Assembly: GCF_001027925.1 (NCBI RefSeq)
Contig: NZ_LECT01000055.1
Coordinates: forward strand, 62,001 to 126,000
Length of the DNA: 64,000 bases
Reading direction: 5' to 3'
DNA from: Rhodopirellula islandica
GTDB lineage: Bacteria; Planctomycetota; Planctomycetia; Pirellulales; Pirellulaceae
Made by a program: the position numbers and the translations under genes. Positions 9,284-17,925 of this stretch are shown here, one piece after another; within the stretch, counting starts at the first letter, position 1; every line of letters begins with the position of its first letter. The notes beneath the pieces are model-generated. The model searched no databases. It was not told where the DNA came from and saw only the letters and a list, made by a program, of their open reading frames with translations.

Positions 9284-10786
9284 CTAAGTCAGGATGTCTC
9301 GGATGACGTTGCCGTGGACATCGGTCAGCCTGAAATAGCGACCTTGGAAGCGGTAGGTGAGACGCTCATGATCGATGCCCAGCAGATGCAGCATCGTGGC
9401 ATGCAAATCATGCACATGGACGGGGTTCTCCGTGATGTTGTAACACACCTCGTCGGTCGCTCCGTACGCCATCCCTGGTTTGACACCGGCACCCGCCATC
9501 CACAACGAGAAGCAACGTGGATGGTGATCGCGACCGTAGGTCTCTGCGTTCAACGTGCCTTGGCAGTAAGACGTTCGCCCGAACTCGCCTCCCCAAACGA
9601 CGAGAGTGTCTTCCAAGAGACCGCGTTGCTTCAAGTCGTTCACCAACGCCGTTGTCGCTTGATCGACGTCGCGACACTGGCCAGGCAATTGCTTCGGCAG
9701 CGTGAAGTGTTGATCCCATCCCATGTGGAAGAGCTGGATGAATCGCACGTCGCGTTCTGCCAAACGGCGTGCCAGCAAGCAGTTGTAGGCGTACGTCCCA
9801 CGCTTCGTCACATCGGGACCGTAAGCATCCAGAACATGCTGGGGCTCGTCAGAAAAATCGATCAGTTCAGGCACGGATGTCTGCATTCGGTAGGCCAGTT
9901 CGTATTGCTGGATTCGCGAATGGATCTCGGGATCACCGAACTCATCCAGTTTCTCTTGGTTGAGTTGCTGCAGGTCGTCGAGCATGCGGCGCCGGGCCTT
10001 GGCATCAAAGCCGTCTGGGTTACTCAGGTACAGCACCGGATCCCCAACGCTCATCAGTTTGACGCCGGCGTAAGTGGACGGCAGGAACCCACTTCCCCAC
10101 AGTCGATCGTAGAGCGGTTGGCAATTGGGACGCCCCGTGCCACGCGACACCATGGAAATGAAGGTGGGCAAATTCTCATTGATTGCGCCCAATCCATAGT
10201 GCAGCCAAGACCCCACGCTGGGTCGGCCGGGCAACTGGTTCCCGCTTTGGAAGAAGGTCATCGCGGGGTCGTGGTTGATCGCCTCGGTGTGCATGGAGCG
10301 AATCAAGCACATGTCGTCGGCCAGCGTTGAAATCTTTGGAATCAGCTCGCTGCCAAGTTCCAAACCCGCTTCCCCGTGCTTGGCGAATTTGTACCGCGAA
10401 CCGGCCATCGGAAACGATTTTTGTCCGGCGGTCATCCCCGTCACTCGCTGATTCATGTCGACGAAATCAGCCAGCTCCTTGCCTTCGTGTTGCTGCAAGG
10501 CGGGTTTGTAGTCGAACAGTTCTTGCTGGGATGGAGCCCCGCTTTGGAACAAGTAGATGACTCGTTTGGCTTTGGGCGGCGTGTGGTATTCCTTCATCAC
10601 CCCGTTGGGCTCGGGGAAGTCCGGCTGCGGAACGTTGCTTGCCGCGGGCGCGTTGGTTTCCGCCGTCGCCGAGCGTCCCATCATGGACGCCAGCGCGGCC
10701 ATGCCGACTCCCGATGCCGACCGGCCAAAGAAATGACGGCGAGTCAGCATCATGCGATGCTCGTCAGTGATATCATTGGGTTTCAT
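9284..10786 (-). CDS. DUF1501 family protein (exported, Tat signal)
   Basis: 500 residues. ATG 10786 has AGAGAA upstream; a TTG six codons earlier (10804) overlaps the preceding gene and is less likely. The N-terminus carries a twin-arginine signal (TRRHFFGRSASGVGMAAL). The body matches DUF1501, a sulfatase/alkaline-phosphatase-like fold: KRVIYLFQSGAPSQQELFDYKP, GSWLHYGLG, DTLVVWGGEFGRT and GRDHHPRCFSLW. DUF1501 proteins are almost always encoded next to PSCyt/DUF1549/DUF1553 proteins, as here, 10 bp downstream on the same strand. The two products probably work together at the cell surface or periplasm; the reaction is unknown. Confidence 0.9.
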   Translation of the reverse strand: MKPNDITDEHRMMLTRRHFFGRSASGVGMAALASMMGRSATAETNAPAASNVPQPDFPEPNGVMKEYHTPPKAKRVIYLFQSGAPSQQELFDYKPALQQHEGKELADFVDMNQRVTGMTAGQKSFPMAGSRYKFAKHGEAGLELGSELIPKISTLADDMCLIRSMHTEAINHDPAMTFFQSGNQLPGRPSVGSWLHYGLGAINENLPTFISMVSRGTGRPNCQPLYDRLWGSGFLPSTYAGVKLMSVGDPVLYLSNPDGFDAKARRRMLDDLQQLNQEKLDEFGDPEIHSRIQQYELAYRMQTSVPELIDFSDEPQHVLDAYGPDVTKRGTYAYNCLLARRLAERDVRFIQLFHMGWDQHFTLPKQLPGQCRDVDQATTALVNDLKQRGLLEDTLVVWGGEFGRTSYCQGTLNAETYGRDHHPRCFSLWMAGAGVKPGMAYGATDEVCYNITENPVHVHDLHATMLHLLGIDHERLTYRFQGRYFRLTDVHGNVIRDILT

Positions 10787-10796
10787 GGCATGTTCT

Positions 10797-13700
10797 CTAT
10801 TCAACGGTGATGAATTCGTCGGTGTTCAAGATCAGGTGAGCAACGGCAGTCATCGCCGCCAACTCCGTCGCATCGAGTTGGTTGTCGGGGTTCGATTCCC
10901 CAACGGCCAGCAGTTTCTCGGCGGCTTCCGGGGCAGCGTGGTAGTGATCTCGGAAGTAAGACAAACTGCGTGACATCACTTTCAAGGTCGTTGATGAAGG
11001 CCGTTTGGCGATCGCCCAGAAAGCGAGTTGCGAGAGTCGTTCTTCGTCGGTGGCATCGAGTTGCAAGGCACGTTGAGCCAGGTTGCGGGCGGCTTCCACA
11101 AACGTCGGGTCGTTCATCAACACCAGAGCCTGGAGCGGCGTGTTGGTGCGTCGAACGCGGACGTTGCAAACCTCGCGACCACTGGCGTCGAAGATGGTTT
11201 GACGCGGCGGATTGACGGCTCGTTTCCAGTACGTGTACATGCTTTTGCGATACAGGCTGTCGCCCTGATCGGGTTTGTATCGCGTGCCGGCATTGGCAGC
11301 CACGCTTTCCCACAACCCACTCGGTTGATAGGGCTTCACGGACGCCCCGCCGACTTGGTCGCTGGCAATTCCCGCCACTTGCAAGGCAAGGTCGCGGATC
11401 ACGAACCCATCGGCACGATAGCGCGGCCCGCGGCTGATCAGTCGATTTCCAGGGTCCGGGTCGTTGAGCCCGTGATTCCGTTTGGACGATTGATTGAAGG
11501 CCGCACTGGTCACGATCAAACGATGCATCGCTTGGACATCCCAGCCGGATTCGATGAACTCCACGGCCAACCAATCGAGCAATTCGCGATGGCTGGGCAT
11601 CTCGCTTTGCAGACCAAAGTCTTCGGCGGTTTTGACGATGCCGGCCCCAAAGTGACTTTGCCAAATCCGGTTGACGGTGACTCGAGCGGTCAGTGGGTTT
11701 TCACGAGAGACCATCCAGCGTGCCAGTTCCAAACGATCCTCCGGTTGGCGTGCATCCGAGGAAGGCAGCAGAGCCGAGGGAACGCCTCGCGGCAACGGAT
11801 CGTCTTTGACCGGTTGATCGTATTGGCCTCGGTCCAAAAGGTAGGCCGGTTGCGGATCCGACTCCCGTTCTTTCATCACCATCACCGGAACACGGGGGCC
11901 CGTTTTCTGTAACAGCGCGTCATCGGCGGCGGAGAATTGTTGTTGGGCGGCCTTCAGTGGTGGGTCAATTTTGCGGTAGTGGGCCAGCAATTGTTTGCGA
12001 TCCGCTTTCGTCCGATCTCCAGTGGGCTTCAGCAGGATGTCCTTCAGCTTTTGATTCAGCCCAGTCACCCGCTTGGGCAAATCCGTCGCCGACGTGGAAC
12101 GTTCGATTTGGAGTTTGCCGATGACGTGATTCGCGAACGAGCTGTCGAATCGAAGCGTGAGCTTGGTGGGTTGTCCGGCATCGGCTGGAATCGGTTCCTG
12201 CAATAGGAAGGTGATGTCAACCGGCTGCTCTTCGGCGTTCGGTTCAAAGACAGCCCAACCTGATTTGGGATCCTCGTCGATTGCGTTCGACGCAGGGTAA
12301 TTGTCCTGTTCGAAGGAAGCTGAAACGGATTGCACCGCTTGGGTTTGGTCGCCGACGTGGATCTCAAAATCGGTCAACACAAAGTTGCCGTTCACGCTCG
12401 GTGCCAACTTGCGAGGTGCACCGAAACGCTTGTCAGGCAAAGCGGTCACCTTGAACATGCTTGTGCCGGAAAGGTCGCCTGAGATCACGAATTCATAGGC
12501 AACGTTCTTGGCGTTTTTTGCTTCGGTGGGTTGGAAGAAAACCGTGTGTTCGGATTCTTTTTCCAGTTTCCCTTCACCGGTCAGTTGCATCTCTTCGAGG
12601 GTGACGTGCTGCCATTGCACGCTGAGGGATGTTTGCAACAGTCGCTGGGTTTCGGCTGCCCATTGGTCCATCCGTTGACGAATCCCGGCCTCGGCATCCT
12701 GGATCGCTTGCTCGGCCCGCTCCACCGCCGCGAGCTCTTGCGGGGGGGCTGTCGCCAGGGGCGAAGCGAACTTCATCGTGGGGTTAGCACTCACGCCTTT
12801 GCCGATCCCACGCTCGCCGATGTTATTGAAGTAACCGTAGAACTGGTAGAACTCTCGTTGCGAGATGGGATCGTATTTGTGGTCGTGGCAACGCGTGCAC
12901 CCGAGAGTCAGACCGAGCCAAACGGTTCCGGTTGTTTCCACACGATCGATCACGTTCTCGACCAAGAACTCTTCTGCCAGTGCGCCGCCTTCGCTGTTTT
13001 GGCGGTGGTTGCGATTGAACGCGGTGGCGAGTCGCTGCTCGTCGGTTGCGTTGGGGAGCATGTCGCCGGCGAGTTGTTCGACCGTGAACTGATCGAACGG
13101 CACGTTGTTGTGGAACGCCTGAATCACCCAGTCACGCCAGGGCCAGTTGCTGCGTTCGGGATCGTTCTGATAGCCGTCGGTGTCGGCATAACGAGCGGCG
13201 TCCATCCACAGCAATGCTTGACGTTCGGCATAGTCCCAAGTCGACATCAGTTCATTGACTGCCTCTTCGAAGGCTTGTTCGCTTGGGTCGGCCAAGTATC
13301 TGTCTTGCAGTTCAGGGCTTGGTAGCTGCCCCGTCAAAGTCAGCGAAACGCGTCGGAGGCGGGTGGCGGGATCCGCGTCTGGAGAAGGCGTGAGTTGATT
13401 CGAGAGCAGCTTTTCAGCAACGAAGGCATCGATCGGGTTCTTCGACCAGCGGTCAATCACTTCCTGGGGCCATCCCGACTCGGCCACGACTTCGGTGGGC
13501 ACTGCTGGTCGGGTTGGTGGTTCGAACGCCCAGTGCCCCTCGTAGGGGGCGCCTTGAGCGACCCATTGTTCCAGGATTCGTTTTTCTTCATCGCTGAGCG
13601 ACCGGTTGCTGTCCGGTGGCGGCATCATGTCCGATTCGTCCTCGCTGCGAATGCGGGCGATCAGTTCGCTGGCTTCCAGATCGCCGGGCACAACGCCTGC

Positions 13701-13946
13701 ATAGCCACCCAAATCAGCGACCAAGTTCTCTTGGCTATCCAATCGGAACTCGGAATCTTGATTGTTCGCGTCGGGACCGTGACAGTGAAAGCAGCGATCG
13801 GAAAGGATCGGTCTGACCTGGCTGCTGAAATCCACCAACTCAATCTCATCGGCCTTCACCGGCAACGTGTTCCAGGACGCCAGTCCAGCGATTGCGACGC
13901 CAGCCACGTAGAATGATCGAAAGGAATCGAAACGGAAATTCAGCAT
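10797..13946 (-). CDS. Planctomycete cytochrome c / DUF1549 / DUF1553 protein
   Basis: 1049 residues. ATG 13946 is preceded by GAGG and followed by a signal peptide (YVAGVAIAGLASW...VKA). Domains in order: PSCyt1 haem c-binding domain with CFHCH at residues 52-56 and a later MMPPPD; PSCyt2 (DUF1549) with YADTDGYQND and TLGCTRCHDHKYDP; a central region with a probable carbohydrate-binding-like beta-sandwich; and PSD1 (DUF1553) with RVTVNRIWQ, VCNVRVRRTNTPLQALVLMNDP. These are planctomycete-specific periplasmic proteins, often linked to polysaccharide use. The gene is upstream of the DUF1501 gene and divergent from an ECF sigma factor gene 221 bp away, a common arrangement in these bacteria. 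Confidence 0.9.
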   Translation of the reverse strand: MLNFRFDSFRSFYVAGVAIAGLASWNTLPVKADEIELVDFSSQVRPILSDRCFHCHGPDANNQDSEFRLDSQENLVADLGGYAGVVPGDLEASELIARIRSEDESDMMPPPDSNRSLSDEEKRILEQWVAQGAPYEGHWAFEPPTRPAVPTEVVAESGWPQEVIDRWSKNPIDAFVAEKLLSNQLTPSPDADPATRLRRVSLTLTGQLPSPELQDRYLADPSEQAFEEAVNELMSTWDYAERQALLWMDAARYADTDGYQNDPERSNWPWRDWVIQAFHNNVPFDQFTVEQLAGDMLPNATDEQRLATAFNRNHRQNSEGGALAEEFLVENVIDRVETTGTVWLGLTLGCTRCHDHKYDPISQREFYQFYGYFNNIGERGIGKGVSANPTMKFASPLATAPPQELAAVERAEQAIQDAEAGIRQRMDQWAAETQRLLQTSLSVQWQHVTLEEMQLTGEGKLEKESEHTVFFQPTEAKNAKNVAYEFVISGDLSGTSMFKVTALPDKRFGAPRKLAPSVNGNFVLTDFEIHVGDQTQAVQSVSASFEQDNYPASNAIDEDPKSGWAVFEPNAEEQPVDITFLLQEPIPADAGQPTKLTLRFDSSFANHVIGKLQIERSTSATDLPKRVTGLNQKLKDILLKPTGDRTKADRKQLLAHYRKIDPPLKAAQQQFSAADDALLQKTGPRVPVMVMKERESDPQPAYLLDRGQYDQPVKDDPLPRGVPSALLPSSDARQPEDRLELARWMVSRENPLTARVTVNRIWQSHFGAGIVKTAEDFGLQSEMPSHRELLDWLAVEFIESGWDVQAMHRLIVTSAAFNQSSKRNHGLNDPDPGNRLISRGPRYRADGFVIRDLALQVAGIASDQVGGASVKPYQPSGLWESVAANAGTRYKPDQGDSLYRKSMYTYWKRAVNPPRQTIFDASGREVCNVRVRRTNTPLQALVLMNDPTFVEAARNLAQRALQLDATDEERLSQLAFWAIAKRPSSTTLKVMSRSLSYFRDHYHAAPEAAEKLLAVGESNPDNQLDATELAAMTAVAHLILNTDEFITVE

Positions 13947-14167
13947 AAAAACCTCGCGACGAGACGCATGCGTCCCTGAAAAACACCATTTTGTTCGGTC
14001 GTTGTCCTGCATACTCCCGCTCCCGACCGAACCTGCCTGCGTTTTCTTCGTTTTTTTCTGATTTCGACCGGCAAGTTCATTGAGCAGCGGGAGTTTGTTG
14101 GTGGCGAGGCGGCCCATGGGTAAGCTCGGTGAATCCCCCAATTCCCCCCTTAACTTGAACCACATCG

Positions 14168-14698
14168 ATGATAGACGAAGGTCGATTTCTATCACTGTTC
14201 CTCAAACACGAGCGAGAACTCGCCAGCATCGCTCGTGCGTTTTTGCCCGATTGGAACGCGGTCGACGACGTGCTGCAGGAAGCCAGCCTGGTGATGTGGC
14301 GAAAAATTCATCAACTGGAATCGGACGACGAGTTCCTGCCTTGGTCCAAAGTCATTCTGCGTTTTGAAATTTTGAAAGCCCGTCGCTTGCATGCTCGCCA
14401 GAAGTGGGTGCTCAACGAAGAGTTGATCTCCAAACTGATGGATGAATCCGCGGAGGACGACGCGGAGATGCGGCACGCACAACAATCCGCCATCCAGCAT
14501 TGTCTGCAGTCGTTCAGCGAAGACCATCAAAAGCTCTTGCTTGCCCCCCACACCTCGCGAGGCGGCGTGCTGGCATTGGCAGAAACGGGCAGTCATTCCG
14601 CCAATAGTTTGTACAAGCGGATCGGACGTCTGCGAGTGAAGTTGCACGACTGTGTGGTGCAGCGACTTTCATCGGCCGAACTCGATCTCCCCATCTGA
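14168..14698 (+). CDS. ECF-type RNA polymerase sigma factor, Rhodopirellula/Verrucomicrobium family
   Basis: 176 residues. Region 2 is seen in LFLKHERELASIARAFLPDWNAVDDVLQEASLVMWRK, split here as residues about 11-45, and region 4 in the C-terminal third (LLLAPHTSRGG, then SANSLYKRIGRLRVKLHDCV). This fits TIGR02989, a sigma-70 family largely restricted to planctomycetes and verrucomicrobia. The FecR-like gene starts 11 bp downstream, so the pair probably forms a sigma/anti-sigma unit. The divergent PSCyt/DUF1553-DUF1501 operon is the obvious candidate target. There is no clear ribosome site before ATG 14168. Confidence 0.85.
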   Translation: MIDEGRFLSLFLKHERELASIARAFLPDWNAVDDVLQEASLVMWRKIHQLESDDEFLPWSKVILRFEILKARRLHARQKWVLNEELISKLMDESAEDDAEMRHAQQSAIQHCLQSFSEDHQKLLLAPHTSRGGVLALAETGSHSANSLYKRIGRLRVKLHDCVVQRLSSAELDLPI

Positions 14699-14709
14699 AC
14701 TCTCTTCTC

Positions 14710-16377
14710 ATGAACAAACAACCGATCCATGACTTGATCGAGAAGTACTTTCTCGAGGAATTGAACGAAACCGAGCAAGCCGAACTCCGGTTGGCACTGG
14801 AGGCACAGCGAAGCTACCGGGACCGTTTTCGCCGCGCCGCTGAAATTGATGCGCAGTTGCGACACTGCTGGAACGAAGACATCGGTGACGATGAAGGTTC
14901 GCGGCCGCTGCTTCAAAGTGAACCGAATTCGCTGGCACGGGAGCCACTCGCCACCGCTTCCCATCAACGCATCGATGTGCGGTGGCTGCCGGTCACTGTT
15001 GCAGCGAGTTTGATTGCTGTGGCTGGCGTGCTGTACTCAGGGATTCTGAAACCAACGCCCCAGCCCACCATTGCTCAATCGAATTCGGCTCAGCCAACGG
15101 CACCGCAGTCCGTTGGCGACGAGGCAACGACACGGGATTCATCGGAGGTGGCATGGTTGGTGACGGGCTACAACCATCGGTTCAACGACGGTTTGGCCCC
15201 ACAAAACAATTCCTTTGAAAGAGGGGATTACGAACTCACGGATGGTTCCATCACGCTTCGCTTTGACAGTGGAGTGGATGTGTCGATTGAGGCGCCGGCG
15301 CGGTTCACCGTTGTCAATTCGCTGCGGATGAAGATGGACGCTGGGCGAGCACGGGCGATCGTTCCCGAGACCGGCCACGGCTTTGTGATTCAGACACCCA
15401 CCGCCGATGTCGAAGACCTGGGCACCGAATTCGGCGTCTACGTCAGCGAAGAACAAGACGTAGAGCTGCACGTTTTTGCCGGTGAAGTCAACGTGCACAC
15501 GGCCAACCTTCCCTCGCGACGGATCCAGGAAGACACCGCCGTGCACTTGACCTCGATGGGCACCAAGCATCTTTCGGCGACGGATGATGTCGCGTTTACA
15601 ACACGCAGCAAAATTGGATACCAACGTTGGCTCGCCGACAGCACGGCAAGACGTGAAGATCCCTCCACGCTGTTGTATTTCGACTTTGAGCCGGATCCGG
15701 ACGCTCCCACCACGCTTCGCGATCGAAGCCAATCTGGCTTGGCCATCGATGGCCAAATTCAAGGCTGTATCTGGGCGACAGGCCGCTGGCCGAACAAAGG
15801 AGCCCTCTTGCTGGAACGTGCCGGTGATCGAGTGGAGCTGGATCTACCCGGGACCTTTGATGCACTCACGATCTCGGGATGGATTCAGGTCAATCGTTTC
15901 GACCAAGCCTTGCAGGCGTTCTTCAACACACGAGACTGGCAACCCGGTGAGCATCACTGGAACATCCAACGGAACGGTGGCATGAGCGTCGGCGTGTCTC
16001 GAGCCTACACGATTCACTCGGCGCAAAAGAAAGTTCCCTTGGGAAGATGGACGCATCTGGTGGCGTCCATCGACGCTCAAAAGCGAGAGGCCACCTACTA
16101 CATCGATGGCGAATTCGCTCAGCAAAAACAATGGGAAAACGCAACGTCGATTGTCTTTGGCCCGTGCACCATCGGTGCCTTCGGATCGACGCTCGAGGCC
16201 CCCGCGGAGACGGCCACCGAGGAAGAAGCCAACGCGGCCGAGTCATCTCTTCGCGTCGAAGCGGTCCACTACAACCGAGAACTCCGAGGCCGACTCGATG
16301 AACTGGCCCTCTTCGCCGGGGCCCTCTCCGCCGAGCAGGTCAAAGAACTTTATGAGGCGGGCAACGGGTTCGACTGA
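14710..16377 (+). CDS. FecR domain protein with C-terminal LamG domain (probable anti-sigma regulator)
   Basis: 555 residues. The N-terminal 45 residues are a cytoplasmic helical part (MNKQPIHDLIEKYFLEELNE), followed by one membrane helix near residues 96-115 (VTVAASLIAVAGVLYSGIL). A FecR-like domain spans about 160-290 (DYELTDGSITLRFDSGVDVSIEAPARF, split in the protein by no gap; ending TPTADVEDLGTEFGVYV). A LamG/concanavalin-like domain follows from about 340 to 545 (GDRVELDLPGTFDALTISGWIQ, YYIDGEFAQQ, GRLDELALFAGALSAEQV). Such proteins pass an outside signal, perhaps a bound sugar, to the sigma factor encoded just upstream. The ligand is unknown. Confidence 0.
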   Translation: MNKQPIHDLIEKYFLEELNETEQAELRLALEAQRSYRDRFRRAAEIDAQLRHCWNEDIGDDEGSRPLLQSEPNSLAREPLATASHQRIDVRWLPVTVAASLIAVAGVLYSGILKPTPQPTIAQSNSAQPTAPQSVGDEATTRDSSEVAWLVTGYNHRFNDGLAPQNNSFERGDYELTDGSITLRFDSGVDVSIEAPARFTVVNSLRMKMDAGRARAIVPETGHGFVIQTPTADVEDLGTEFGVYVSEEQDVELHVFAGEVNVHTANLPSRRIQEDTAVHLTSMGTKHLSATDDVAFTTRSKIGYQRWLADSTARREDPSTLLYFDFEPDPDAPTTLRDRSQSGLAIDGQIQGCIWATGRWPNKGALLLERAGDRVELDLPGTFDALTISGWIQVNRFDQALQAFFNTRDWQPGEHHWNIQRNGGMSVGVSRAYTIHSAQKKVPLGRWTHLVASIDAQKREATYYIDGEFAQQKQWENATSIVFGPCTIGAFGSTLEAPAETATEEEANAAESSLRVEAVHYNRELRGRLDELALFAGALSAEQVKELYEAGNGFD

Positions 16378-16578
16378 CCCGCCAAGCTCACTGAATCGGA
16401 CGTCAAGACGGGGCCGCCGTCGATGATGCGGTGCAGTACCAGAACCTGCTCCAGATCCGTTCGCAATTCAGACGCTCCACAGATTGGGCTGGTCGTGGCG
16501 TCGTTGATTTCACTATGGAAGAGGCTGCCCATACAAAATCCGACTTGTGAGCACGTACCCGGCAGGGGAGAAACAGCC

Positions 16579-17925
16579 GTGCAGACTTTGAAAACAGCCG
16601 CTATCGTTGTACTCATGACGACGGTCCTTTACGGGGCCTGGATTTCCATGACGACTCCACCCGATGCGCTGCCGCCTGAAGTGGCGCGGGACCTGATCGT
16701 TGATGCAAACACGTTTGACATCAGCGACGGGATTCCAGAAGCCTTGGGCAGTCTCGATCCGCTCGCGGAATTCGGAATCGACGAGGGTTCGGTCGACACG
16801 AACGTTGCCAGCGGAGGGTTTGACGACCTCGATCTGGCGCTCAATGAATCCGCCAATGGTCTGAATTCCCCTGAAAACTTCGCGGTTCCCGACTCAAATG
16901 AGCTGAATGCAACGGCGGACAGCATGCCGATGGATTCGATCAATCGCAGCTTCGCCGACGTGCCTTCCTCGGCCACCGGAAACCTTGGTGCAGAATCCGA
17001 ATCGTTCTCCATGTCCGATTTGGATTCCCCCGCTGTCGACCTGCAAGCCAGCCGATTGCCCGAGGTGACTCCCGGTTCGAGCACACCGATTCAACTCAAC
17101 CCAAATCAAGAATACACCTCGACCGGGACGCAGTACTCTGCCCCCGATCCCAATGCTGCCGTGGCATCCGTCGATTCATCGGGACGCCCGAGCAGCGAAA
17201 ATGCCGCGGCTGAGTCCGATCAAATTGCAGCGGCAGGCTTGAGCAACGCAATCGCGACGGCTGACCGCCAGTATCACTCGGATCGTCGCCGCGAAGCCTT
17301 GGCGACACTGAGCCTGTTCTACGAGACTCCCAGCCTGACCAGCGAACAACGCGATGAATTGCTCAGTCGGCTCGATCCTTTGGCCGCCGAAGTGATCTAC
17401 TCAGGCGAACACTTGTTGGCGGAACCGCACCGCGTCGCCCCCAACGAAACGTTGATGGACATCGCTGACCAATACGAAGTGCCTTGGCAATTGCTGGCGA
17501 ACATCAACGGTGTGGACGATCCCGTCACCATCCTGCCCGGCACCGATTTGAAAGTGGTGCGTGGCCCGTTTCGTGGCGACATCGATCTGAAACACCAAGA
17601 ATTGACAATGTTCGTCGGCGACCTGTACGCCGGTCGCTTCAAGATCGCCGTTGGAAGTGACCCCGCTCCCAAACCAGGGGCGTACACCATCCAGGAAAAG
17701 CAGTCGGCCAAGACCTACTACGATATGTCCGGAACTCCCGTCCCACCCGGTAACCCACGCAACCCCTACGGGTCGATGTGGATCGACTTGGGATCGGGCT
17801 TGAGTATCCACGGAAGCCCTGACGCAAACGCTCCCACCGACCAGGGCTGCATCAGCGTCGCAGGCAACTATTCGCGAGACGTCTTTGGCATCTTGTCCGA
17901 AGGGTCCTCGGTCACCATTCGTTGA
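16579..17925 (+). CDS. LysM and L,D-transpeptidase (YkuD) domain protein
   Basis: 448 residues from GTG 16579, which has GGGGAG eight bases upstream and is directly followed by a membrane anchor (TLKTAAIVVLMTTVLYGAW). Confidence 0.8.
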   Translation: MQTLKTAAIVVLMTTVLYGAWISMTTPPDALPPEVARDLIVDANTFDISDGIPEALGSLDPLAEFGIDEGSVDTNVASGGFDDLDLALNESANGLNSPENFAVPDSNELNATADSMPMDSINRSFADVPSSATGNLGAESESFSMSDLDSPAVDLQASRLPEVTPGSSTPIQLNPNQEYTSTGTQYSAPDPNAAVASVDSSGRPSSENAAAESDQIAAAGLSNAIATADRQYHSDRRREALATLSLFYETPSLTSEQRDELLSRLDPLAAEVIYSGEHLLAEPHRVAPNETLMDIADQYEVPWQLLANINGVDDPVTILPGTDLKVVRGPFRGDIDLKHQELTMFVGDLYAGRFKIAVGSDPAPKPGAYTIQEKQSAKTYYDMSGTPVPPGNPRNPYGSMWIDLGSGLSIHGSPDANAPTDQGCISVAGNYSRDVFGILSEGSSVTIR